DNA from: DAIPJH01 sp036770365
GTDB lineage: Bacteria; Pseudomonadota; Alphaproteobacteria; Rickettsiales; UBA998
Length of the DNA: 56,321 nt
Assembly: GCA_036770365.1 (NCBI GenBank)
Contig: DAIPJH010000013.1
Span: forward strand, 1 to 56,321
Reading direction: 5' to 3'
Below, in pieces: positions 25,993 through 33,722 of the stretch. A program made the translations under genes and the position numbers. Numbering within the stretch: the stretch's first letter is position 1; the number at the start of each line of letters is the position of its first letter. The notes under the pieces were generated by a model. The model did not search any database. It saw nothing but the letters and a program-made list of their open reading frames with translations, and was not told the origin of the DNA.

Positions 25993-26021
25993 AGGCTTTG
26001 CTCATAGAGCAGGAGATAATG

Positions 26022-26444
26022 ATGAAGTTCACGCAATTCGGTCAAGATGTGGTGGCGGACGGCTATCGCTTTGCGATTTTTGTCAGTGACATGTTTGACT
26101 TGGAAACCGAAGGTCACAAAGGCATGCTGTTGATCCCACGGGTCACACTTGCCGACAATAGTGACCCTTGGTCGCCATTGAGTGCTGGCTACGTATCTGA
26201 TGCCATTACGGTGGGATTTGACATAGCTGGCCCAGATGACATCGAACCATGGCTGCCACAAGGAAAACACAACATCACTGTTGAAGGCGACGAAAATGAC
26301 ACCACCTTGTCACTCGACTTTGGTGGCATCGAATTTGAGTTCGATGGTCTTGTACTGATCGCTGTGGAAGTATTCAACTTCGACGAGATCTCTGGATATA
26401 TCAATTTCGAACAACCGCTACCAGTGGACGAAGTAAAGGGCTAA
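26022..26444 (+). CDS. Unknown acidic protein
   Basis: 140 residues; I do not recognise the family. It has no signal peptide or membrane segment. It is rich in Asp/Glu and aromatic residues, with alternating hydrophobic and polar residues that suggest beta strands (for example TTLSLDFGGIEFEFDGLVLI). The start is the second of two adjacent ATGs, six bases after AGGAG. The frame is also open from a TTG at 25998. A possible attenuator precedes it and a strong terminator follows, so it is transcribed alone and looks like a regulated real gene. Confidence 0.7.
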   Translation: MKFTQFGQDVVADGYRFAIFVSDMFDLETEGHKGMLLIPRVTLADNSDPWSPLSAGYVSDAITVGFDIAGPDDIEPWLPQGKHNITVEGDENDTTLSLDFGGIEFEFDGLVLIAVEVFNFDEISGYINFEQPLPVDEVKG

Positions 26445-26479
26445 CCCCCTCCATCCTTTCACTGTAGATGTTGATATTT

Positions 26480-26515
26480 AAGCTGGAGCTGCGCAAGCAG
26501 TTTCAGCTTTTTTTT
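26480..26515 (+). terminator. Strong intrinsic terminator
   Basis: A 13-bp stem (AAGCTGGAGCTGC / GCAGTTTCAGCTT, two G-U pairs) is closed by a GCAA tetraloop and followed by T-residues. It lies 36 bases after the stop of the unknown gene. Confidence 0.93.
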
Positions 26516-26616
26516 GCGCAACAAAAGAAAAGGTCATGCACAAACGCACATGACCTTCAACATGAACCTTCCTATTGCTTGGTAAGAGAAAGAAGGTTCT
26601 AACAGGGAGGAGTAAT

Positions 26617-27138
26617 TTACGAACGCACCGACACTGCTTCAGCATTTTTCATCATACGCAAACCCGCAGGAAGTGTTGCTTTAGAACGAGGCTTGGTCAT
26701 GGACACGGTACGCGGAGATTGGCGCAAACCACGGGTAGGCTGTTTACCAAGACCAATATCTTTCGCCAACTCACTACGTTTTTTTGCATAGTTCGGTGCA
26801 ACCATCGGATAGCTTGCGGGCAAACCCCAACGCTTGCGATATTCTTCAGGTGTCAGATTAAAATTATTCTTTAAATAACGCTTTAACATTTTAAGTTTTT
26901 TGCCATCTTCAAGGCACACAATATAATCAGGTGTAATGGAATCTTCAACCTTTACTGCGCCGTTAGCACGCGCACCTTGCGCCACTGCCGCACCCTCAAG
27001 ACGACTAATAATAGTAAAAACATGTTCAATCACTCCATCCAATGCGCTAAGTTCCACCTTATTATTCATCAAAAATGATGATACGATTTCAGAGGTTGCT
27101 CTTAAACGGGCGTTTTCTTGTGGTGCTAATGCGTGCAT
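26617..27138 (-). CDS. mucR: MucR/Ros-family transcriptional regulator
   Basis: 173 residues. The conserved MucR core is DYIVCLEDGKKLKMLKRYL followed by LTPEEYRKRWGLPASYPMVAPNYA and LAKDIGLG. In Ros the zinc finger uses Cys, Cys, His, His. Here only the first Cys (C75) remains, the second is Asp78 (usual in MucR), and both His positions are Tyr88 and Asn92. So zinc binding is probably lost, as in the zinc-free Ros homologues described from Mesorhizobium. MucR proteins act as H-NS-like silencers and share targets with CtrA. The basic C-terminal tail (residues 135-173) may add DNA contacts. A GAGGA ribosome site supports the start. Confidence 0.93.
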   Translation of the reverse strand: MHALAPQENARLRATSEIVSSFLMNNKVELSALDGVIEHVFTIISRLEGAAVAQGARANGAVKVEDSITPDYIVCLEDGKKLKMLKRYLKNNFNLTPEEYRKRWGLPASYPMVAPNYAKKRSELAKDIGLGKQPTRGLRQSPRTVSMTKPRSKATLPAGLRMMKNAEAVSVRS

Positions 27139-27239
27139 GATATCCTCGGTTCTAGTGTTCTTATTATGTTACAACCAATATAGTTAAAGTCTGCGGTGAA
27201 CATCTATATTATATTAACTAAAAATTAGCAATTACTTTT

Positions 27240-27254
27240 TTAATCTTTTGTTAA
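27240..27254. promoter_or_regulatory. CtrA box between mucR and fur
   Basis: TTAATCTTTTGTTAA is a perfect TTAA-N7-TTAA in the 239-base divergent region, 101 bases before mucR and 123 before fur. It could serve either gene. The surrounding sequence is rich in T-A steps, which MucR proteins prefer, so autoregulation is also possible. Confidence 0.5.
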
Positions 27255-27377
27255 CTTTTTTATGTTTTGCCATAAAAACCACAAAAAACGGCATTCAATC
27301 CGAATAAAAACATCAGATATTGCCTTGCGCATCACTTCATGACATAGTGCAGCGATAAAAATGAGCTATGGCACACG

Positions 27378-27791
27378 ATGACATCTAATTTAGAACAAAA
27401 ATGCCTCGACAAAGGCCTCAAAATGACAGGGCAGCGTCGCACGATTGCACGCGTACTCTCACAATCCGAAGATCATCCCGATGTTGAGCTGTTGTACCAG
27501 CGCGCCAATAATGTCGATAATAATATCAGCATTGCTACTGTTTATCGCACCGTGAAACTCTTTGAAGAAGCGGGCATCATTGAGCGTCATGACTTTGGTG
27601 ATGGTCGCTCACGCTATGAAGCCGCCAGTGATTCACATCACGACCACTTGATCGACCTCAAAACAGGCGAAGTCATTGAATTTTCTAATGAGGCTATTGA
27701 AAAATTACAAGAAATCATTGCACGTGAGTTGGGGTATCGTTTGGTCGATCACCGCCTTGAACTCTACGGCATCCCCCTTGAGAAACCATAA
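27378..27791 (+). CDS. fur: Ferric uptake regulator Fur
   Basis: 137-residue iron-responsive repressor. The winged helix contains KMTGQRRTIARVL and ISIATVYRTVKLFEEAGIIERHDFGDGRSRYE. The metal region HHDHLIDLKTGEVIEF lacks the CxxC pair, as usual in alphaproteobacterial Fur. The ending YRLVDHRLELYGIPL is typical of that group and argues for Fur rather than Irr. The stop codon is followed after one base by the start of olsB, so iron control and ornithine-lipid synthesis are probably cotranscribed. Confidence 0.92.
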   Translation: MTSNLEQKCLDKGLKMTGQRRTIARVLSQSEDHPDVELLYQRANNVDNNISIATVYRTVKLFEEAGIIERHDFGDGRSRYEAASDSHHDHLIDLKTGEVIEFSNEAIEKLQEIIARELGYRLVDHRLELYGIPLEKP

Positions 27792-27792
27792 C

Positions 27793-28641
27793 ATGCACAC
27801 AATAACACTTCCTTATTCTGATGTTCCTGAACATTTTGAAACCGAACCTTTTTCGCCCATTACGCTTGGCAACCTAACGGTGCGCATTGCGTCTTGCCCT
27901 GAAGATGTTCTGCATGCGCAAAAACTTCGCTACGCGGTCTTTTGCGATGAAATGGGTGCAGCCGCCACCCCCGAAGTTCAAGCTCAACAACGTGATTTTG
28001 ATGAATTTGATACGATCTGCGACCATATGCTAGTGGAATGGACCGAAACGCAAGGGGCATCTCCCATCATCGTCGGAACATACCGCTTGCTTCGCGGCGA
28101 GGTTATGCCACGTATTGGTAGATTCTACACCGAATCCGAATTTGATATTTCACGCCTAAAAACGCAAAACCTAAAACTACTAGAGCTTGGTCGTTCTTGC
28201 GTACGCTCAGATTTCCGCAACAAAGCCGTGATGCAACTTCTTTGGCGCGGCATTGGCGAATATGTAACCCATTATGGTATTGAACTAATGTTTGGCTGTG
28301 CAAGCTTTGCAGGAGCAGATGTCGACTTACATAAGGAATGCCTTGCTTATTTGCATCATTTTCACCGTGCGCCAGACGACATTGCCCCTGTTTCATTACC
28401 TCATCTATATGTCGATATGAATCTGATGGAAAAAGACGCCATCAATCAGAAAAAAGCTTTTGCGCAACTCCCTGTCCTTATCAAAGGCTATTTACGTCTT
28501 GGTGGTTTTATTGGCCACGGCGCGATGATCGACCATGCCTTTAATACTACCGATGTCAGCATCGTGGTACATACCAGCAATGTAGGAGATAAATACGTCT
28601 CACGCTATGCGCCTGATATCACACGAGATGAACGTCCATGA
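27793..28641 (+). CDS. olsB: L-ornithine N-alpha-acyltransferase OlsB
   Basis: GNAT-fold enzyme that moves a 3-hydroxyacyl chain from acyl-ACP to ornithine, the first step of ornithine-lipid synthesis, a phosphorus-free membrane lipid. Typical stretches are AQKLRYAVFCDEMGA, DEFDTICDHMLV, VGTYRLLRG, LELGRSCVRSDFRN and LMFGCASFAG (Acetyltransf_5 family). At 282 residues it fits. The open frame extends back to 27676 inside fur, but the ATG at 27793 starts the conserved part and lies one base after the fur stop. It overlaps olsA by four bases (ATGA). Confidence 0.9.
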   Translation: MHTITLPYSDVPEHFETEPFSPITLGNLTVRIASCPEDVLHAQKLRYAVFCDEMGAAATPEVQAQQRDFDEFDTICDHMLVEWTETQGASPIIVGTYRLLRGEVMPRIGRFYTESEFDISRLKTQNLKLLELGRSCVRSDFRNKAVMQLLWRGIGEYVTHYGIELMFGCASFAGADVDLHKECLAYLHHFHRAPDDIAPVSLPHLYVDMNLMEKDAINQKKAFAQLPVLIKGYLRLGGFIGHGAMIDHAFNTTDVSIVVHTSNVGDKYVSRYAPDITRDERP

Positions 28642-29459
28642 CCAATAACGCTTCACCATTACATGACCAATCCTCTACACTGCGTGGTCTCATCAAAGCC
28701 CCATTACTCGCGCTGCTTATCTTCAGCTCTATCGCCATTTTGGCACTCTGGGGCGCACTCGGCATCCCTCGTGGTAAAATGCGTACCCGCCTATACCGCA
28801 TATGCGCGCTCATCACCGACCTCCATTTTAAAACTGAAGGTCATATCAGCACTACCCCTCTCATGCTGGTCAGCAACCATTGTAGCTACGTGGATGTCAT
28901 CTTGCTCGGATCGCTCCAAGATATAGCATTTACCCCTAAAAGCGATGTACGTGACTGGCCTATCATTGGAACATTGGTAATGCTCTTTGGCGCAATTTTT
29001 GTTGAACGCAACCCACGTAAAGCAAAAGACGTACAAACACAGATCTACGCCGCTATCCAATCTGGTCGCCCTCTGAGCCTTTTTCCTGAAGGCACTACCA
29101 ATAATGGTCGCCATCTCCTACCCTTTAAACCTTCGCTATTTAGCTTGGCAGAAATGTGGGATGCTACTGAACCTCTACATATTCAACCTGTCTCCATTCG
29201 TTACGATAGCCTGAACCTCATGCCTTTGAATAAAGCTGCTTGGGACACCATTGCATGGTACGGCGACATCGAATTTTTTCCGCATCTCTGGCAATTTCTT
29301 AAGCAAAAACACCTTGAAGCGACCATCATTTTTCACCCAGAATTACCTATTACCGAAGAAAAACGCGATAGAAAAAAGCTGGCCGCTGAAGCACATGCCA
29401 TAGTTGCCTCTTCCTTGTCCCACCATTTTGAGTTACCTCTCCATGACGCAGCCGCATAA
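28638..29459 (+). CDS. olsA: Lyso-ornithine lipid O-acyltransferase OlsA
   Basis: PlsC-type acyltransferase adding the second acyl chain to lyso-ornithine lipid, at the inner face of the inner membrane. It has one N-terminal membrane helix (LLALLIFSSIAILALWGAL), then the NHxxxxD-type motif SNHCSYVDV and FPEGTTNNGRHLLPF. A generic 1-acyl-glycerol-3-phosphate acyltransferase role cannot be excluded by sequence, but the coupling to olsB (ATGA overlap) favours OlsA. Confidence 0.88.
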   Translation: MTNNASPLHDQSSTLRGLIKAPLLALLIFSSIAILALWGALGIPRGKMRTRLYRICALITDLHFKTEGHISTTPLMLVSNHCSYVDVILLGSLQDIAFTPKSDVRDWPIIGTLVMLFGAIFVERNPRKAKDVQTQIYAAIQSGRPLSLFPEGTTNNGRHLLPFKPSLFSLAEMWDATEPLHIQPVSIRYDSLNLMPLNKAAWDTIAWYGDIEFFPHLWQFLKQKHLEATIIFHPELPITEEKRDRKKLAAEAHAIVASSLSHHFELPLHDAAA

Positions 29460-30048
29460 CACTCCCCCCATCATTGCCGTTGACTCCACCAAACACCAAC
29501 CGTTGATGGAAATAACTGAGCAATCCCACCGCGTGACCCTTGACATTGCCTACGCCACAACACGTAATTTCACGGGAAAACCCGTTTATAGCCGCGCAGC
29601 ATGTTACCTACATCCCGATGCAGAAATCTGTCTACAACACGCCATCCACTACGCAGCAGAACTAGAACTCAGCTTAAAGATCTTTGATGCTTACCGCCCA
29701 ACTGAAGCACAATGGAAATTATGGGAGCATACTCCCGATCCACATTTTCTTGCCCATCCTGAACGTGGATCACCTCATTCACGCGGAGTAGCAATTGATC
29801 TTACCCTGCTCAATAAATATGGTGAAGAACTTGATATGGGAACAGCATTTGATGCCTTCACACCACAGTCACACCACGGCGCGGCAGACATTCCAGCTCA
29901 CGCTAAACAGAACCGCTTAATCTTACTTGGCATCATGACCTCGGCAGGCTATGATTTCTACCGTAATGAATGGTGGCATTATCAGCTTTTCAACAGCCGA
30001 ACCTACCCGCTGCTCTCGGATACCGAAGCCAACACCTATATGATGTAA
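29443..30048 (+). CDS. ddpX: D-alanyl-D-alanine dipeptidase (VanX/DdpX family)
   Basis: Zinc peptidase that splits D-Ala-D-Ala, in Gram-negatives thought to recycle peptidoglycan precursors or use the dipeptide as food. FDAYRP carries the transition-state Arg (R85). SPHSRGVAIDL gives zinc ligands H112 and D119, and NEWWHY gives the catalytic Glu176 and third ligand H179. No signal peptide is seen, so it is probably cytosolic. The ATG at 29443 overlaps the end of olsA by 17 bases; the longer frame from 29404 has no supporting similarity. Confidence 0.9.
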   Translation: MTQPHNTPPIIAVDSTKHQPLMEITEQSHRVTLDIAYATTRNFTGKPVYSRAACYLHPDAEICLQHAIHYAAELELSLKIFDAYRPTEAQWKLWEHTPDPHFLAHPERGSPHSRGVAIDLTLLNKYGEELDMGTAFDAFTPQSHHGAADIPAHAKQNRLILLGIMTSAGYDFYRNEWWHYQLFNSRTYPLLSDTEANTYMM

Positions 30049-30055
30049 GGTTACC

Positions 30056-30220
30056 ATGAAACATTTTGCTCTCAGCCTTCTCACACTCATCCTTCTGACT
30101 AACTGTTCCAAAGAACAAATGGTAAGTGCAGTACATCAAACATTAAAAGGTAGCTGTGAGGCAAACTCTGAGCATTGTTCATGCAATGATTGTGACTTAC
30201 CGCATGTCCCTCGCCGTTAA
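30056..30220 (+). CDS. Small Cys-rich lipoprotein
   Basis: A 54-residue frame beginning MKHFALSLLTLILLTNC: a lipoprotein signal peptide with the lipid-accepting Cys17. Four more cysteines lie in the last 25 residues (C34, C41, C43, C46), in an arrangement that could hold a metal or two disulfides. It starts eight bases after the ddpX stop and overlaps addA by 17 bases, which fits the translational coupling of this operon. Asn just before the Cys is unusual in a lipobox. No family recognised. Confidence 0.6.
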   Translation: MKHFALSLLTLILLTNCSKEQMVSAVHQTLKGSCEANSEHCSCNDCDLPHVPRR

Positions 30221-33200
30221 CATCTCTAATCCCGACCAGCTCAAAGCCTCTGACCCAAAACGCCAGATATGGGTAGCTGCCAGCGCAGGATCAGGTAAGA
30301 CCAAAGTATTGACAGACCGCGTTCTACGTCTACTCCTTGATGGCACACCGCCTTCTAAAATTCTTTGTATCACCTACACCAACGCCGCAGCAACAGAAAT
30401 GCAAACCCGCATTCATGAGACGCTTAGTACATGGGTGATGATGCCCGATGTCATACTAACACTTCATCTTGAAGCCATCACAGGACAGCCTCCACCTGCA
30501 CGTCTTCGTAGCTTTGCTCGCACACTTTTTGCCACCTTACTAGAAGATAACCCCGCCCTGCGCATCCAAACTATTCACGGTTTTTGCCAATCCTTATTAG
30601 CACGTTTTCCACTTGAGGCGGGTGTCCCTCCCGCATTTGACATTTTGGATGAGCGTACAGCCAAAGAAATGCTAAAATCAGCACAAAATTGGCTATTACA
30701 TGTCGGCATGTACGATCATGAAGACGAAGCTTTTCTCACGATCAAAACAGCACTGCAAGGACTAAGCACAGCCCTTGGTGAAAGCAAATTTCAAGAGATT
30801 ATCAATGCCATCATCAGCAATCGCCGCCACTTTGAACAATTATTCCACTTTCTCAATGAACATTTTACAGACAATGTGCAGCTTCAAGACTATCTGCATT
30901 CCCGCCTTTACCATCATGTAGGGCTAGATCATGAGCTACGCAGCCGAGAAGACATCAAACATACACTCTTAAACTACACGGACGCAGACCGATCCAAGAT
31001 CCATGCCCTCGCTGACACGATCGAAGAATACGGGAAAACAGAAAAAAAATACATTCCGATCTTACGACAATTTGCACATGACATTGCCGTAACCCAAGAC
31101 AGTTTAGATGAGTATTGTAAATGCCTACTCACACAAACAGGAACACCCAATACACGGCTGCTTACCAAAGACGTTAAAACTCAACAGCCATGGCTGGAAG
31201 ATTTTATCGCGTATGAACAAAACCGAATCATCCGCTACAAAGAAGCAGAAAAAGCCTTCGATGCTGCACGCGATGCACAGCATCTCATCACCCTTGCCTA
31301 TGCTCTGTTTGACCGCTATAGCAGTATGAAAAAAGCACGCGGACTTCTTGATTACGATGATTTGATCTTCAGCGCACGCGGGCTGCTATGCGGTGAGCGC
31401 ATGATGCCATGGGTCTTATTCAAACTTGATGGCGGACTGAATCATATTTTGGTGGATGAGGCACAGGATACCTCACCACTACAATGGGAACTCATCGGCG
31501 CAATACTAGAGGAATTCTTCAGTGGCGAGAACGCATTTCATCCGAGCGAAATACGTACAGTTTTTATCGTCGGTGATGAAAAACAATCCATTTATAAATT
31601 CCAAGGAGCAGATGTCGCAACCTTTGCCTTGATGCACGCCAACTTAAAACGTCATATCCGCGAGCGTGGTCAAGAACTTGAAGAAGTGCGCCTTCGGATG
31701 TCTTACCGCTCCACTCCTGCGATTCTTGCTGCCGTAGACGCTATTTTTATGGGTGAAAAAGCACGCATTGGTCTCAGCAGTGACAATGCATCCCCTCAGC
31801 ATACTGCCTTTAAAGAGGCCAAAGCAGGTATCGTAGAACTATGGCCACTTATCAGTACCACCCAAGAAAAACAAACCCGCTTTTTTCCTATTATCACCAA
31901 CTACCAAGATTATCGCACCAGCAAATTACTACTCGCAGAACGTCTTGCTGACACCATCGCCCATTGGCTAACATCAGGACGACATCTCCACGCCAAACAA
32001 CGCCCTGTGAAGGCTGGTGACATTTTAATTCTAGTACAACGCCGCAATGATTTTATTGGTAGCCTGTCCCGCGAACTCAAAAAGCGTAATGTCCCCATTG
32101 CAGGGCTGGATCGCATGGTACTAACCGACCATATTGCCATCCAAGATATGTTAGCACTCGCGCAATTTTTGCTCCTACCTGAAGATGACCTCACGCTTGC
32201 AGGACTACTAAAATCTCCTTTATACGGCATTGACGATGAAACTTTATTTACGCTCTGCCATGGACGCGGCAAAAATCATGTCTGGTCTCGTGTCAAAACC
32301 TATAACGGAGAGCATGCAGGTGTACATCGTGCTAAAAAAGAACTGGCAGAACTCCTCAGTAAAGCAGATTACATCACCCCTTATGCTCTCTTCGCTGAAT
32401 TGCTGTATGGACGTGGTGGACGCGAGCGGATGATGGCACGCATGGGAGACGAGGTCATCGACCCATTAAGCGTTTTCTTAAGTGAAACAATGCGTTACGA
32501 ACAACTTCATGCCCCTAGCCTACAAGGCTTTCTCCATTGGATCTGTTGCAGTGATAGCGAAATCAAACGCGACATGGAACAAGGCATCAACGCAGTACGC
32601 ATCATGACAGTACATGGTTCAAAGGGATTACAAGCCCCGATTGTTATCTTACCCGACACTACCCGCGAACCCCAAAATCGTGACAGCATTTTAGTTGCAC
32701 CAAGCATAACAGAACAAGAACATCCCTTATTTTTTCTTGCAAGCTCACAAGATGCCAACTGCCAACGCATCACTACCATGAAAGACAAACAAAAAGCAGA
32801 CCTAGAAGCAGAATATCACCGCTTACTCTACGTCGCTTTGACTCGTGCTGAAGAAGAACTCTATATTTGTGGCTATGAAGGTAAAAAAACGTCGAATAAA
32901 AATCATTGGTATCAACTCATCCATGAAGGATTTTCTCGCCTACATCCCGTACAAACCTTAAATACAAAAGAAACCTACCCTTATTGGAAGATGGAAGATG
33001 GAAAAATACTGCGTTATGCCACCTTTCAACCTGATATCATACACTATACTTCGCCCACGCACACAATAGCCGACGATAAAGAAAAAAAAGATTTACCCAC
33101 ATGGGCAACCATGACTGCACCGCATGAACCCACGCCACCGCGCCCACTTGCTCCGTCCAAAATCGTCGAACATATCGCTGCTGCGACCTTGCCTCATCTC

Positions 33201-33695
33201 AGATCTGATGCAAAGAACGTGACGCGTGAAAGTGGTGCTTATGGTACGATCATTCACCGTTTATTACATTTACTCAGTAGCTGCCCACTGGCAGAACGTA
33301 ACGCATATGCCCAAAATTACCTTCTGCGCCACGCCTCAAAAATCTCCGCAGACATGCGCGAAACAACAAGGCAAGAAGTCATGCGCGTGATACAACACCC
33401 TGAATTCGCGCCACTCTTTGGCGAGGATAGTCTTGCTGAAGTCCCACTCACAGGAACAATTTGGGATAATATTGTGGTCTCAGGTCAAGTTGACAGGCTT
33501 GTTATCACCCAAAACCAAGTTCAGATCATTGATTTTAAAACAGGAAAACCACCACAACAGAACGTGCTTCCTAAAGCCCACACAGAACAAATGCGTGCTT
33601 ACCACGCCCTACTCTCGCATATTTATCCACGCCATGAGATAAAATGTGCGCTGCTTTACACCAGCATACTGAAACTTATTCCCGTAACCTTTTAA
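30204..33695 (+). CDS. addA: Double-strand break repair helicase-nuclease AddA
   Basis: UvrD-like helicase with a C-terminal RecB-type nuclease; with AddB it resects broken DNA ends for RecA. Motifs seen: Q-region NPDQLKASDP, Walker A AASAGSGKT, ITYTNAAATEM, Walker B ILVDEAQDTSPLQW, VGDEKQSIYKFQGA, RMSYRS, MTVHGSKGLQAPIV and LYVALTRAEEELY. The nuclease part has GTIIHRLLH, GQVDRLVI and IDFKTGKPP (catalytic D-x-D/K-type residues). At 1163 residues it is of normal length. The start at ATG 30204 is chosen because the next residues match AddA; 30156 is an upstream alternative. addB, normally just before addA, is absent here. Confidence 0.93.
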   Translation: MSLAVNISNPDQLKASDPKRQIWVAASAGSGKTKVLTDRVLRLLLDGTPPSKILCITYTNAAATEMQTRIHETLSTWVMMPDVILTLHLEAITGQPPPARLRSFARTLFATLLEDNPALRIQTIHGFCQSLLARFPLEAGVPPAFDILDERTAKEMLKSAQNWLLHVGMYDHEDEAFLTIKTALQGLSTALGESKFQEIINAIISNRRHFEQLFHFLNEHFTDNVQLQDYLHSRLYHHVGLDHELRSREDIKHTLLNYTDADRSKIHALADTIEEYGKTEKKYIPILRQFAHDIAVTQDSLDEYCKCLLTQTGTPNTRLLTKDVKTQQPWLEDFIAYEQNRIIRYKEAEKAFDAARDAQHLITLAYALFDRYSSMKKARGLLDYDDLIFSARGLLCGERMMPWVLFKLDGGLNHILVDEAQDTSPLQWELIGAILEEFFSGENAFHPSEIRTVFIVGDEKQSIYKFQGADVATFALMHANLKRHIRERGQELEEVRLRMSYRSTPAILAAVDAIFMGEKARIGLSSDNASPQHTAFKEAKAGIVELWPLISTTQEKQTRFFPIITNYQDYRTSKLLLAERLADTIAHWLTSGRHLHAKQRPVKAGDILILVQRRNDFIGSLSRELKKRNVPIAGLDRMVLTDHIAIQDMLALAQFLLLPEDDLTLAGLLKSPLYGIDDETLFTLCHGRGKNHVWSRVKTYNGEHAGVHRAKKELAELLSKADYITPYALFAELLYGRGGRERMMARMGDEVIDPLSVFLSETMRYEQLHAPSLQGFLHWICCSDSEIKRDMEQGINAVRIMTVHGSKGLQAPIVILPDTTREPQNRDSILVAPSITEQEHPLFFLASSQDANCQRITTMKDKQKADLEAEYHRLLYVALTRAEEELYICGYEGKKTSNKNHWYQLIHEGFSRLHPVQTLNTKETYPYWKMEDGKILRYATFQPDIIHYTSPTHTIADDKEKKDLPTWATMTAPHEPTPPRPLAPSKIVEHIAAATLPHLRSDAKNVTRESGAYGTIIHRLLHLLSSCPLAERNAYAQNYLLRHASKISADMRETTRQEVMRVIQHPEFAPLFGEDSLAEVPLTGTIWDNIVVSGQVDRLVITQNQVQIIDFKTGKPPQQNVLPKAHTEQMRAYHALLSHIYPRHEIKCALLYTSILKLIPVTF

Positions 33696-33722
33696 CCCAC
33701 GAGATTGTATCAACACATCCTA

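Larger units (their letters stand above)
25691..26021. other. Intergenic region between the TonB operon and an unknown gene
   Basis: 331 bases without a gene. The left half holds the CtrA-like sites of the minus-strand operon. The right half (25921-26000) holds two hairpins in a row on the plus strand: one at 25934-25953 (8-bp stem, GTAA loop) and one at 25961-25984 followed by a T-run. These look like a leader or a small RNA ahead of the gene at 26022. Confidence 0.6.
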
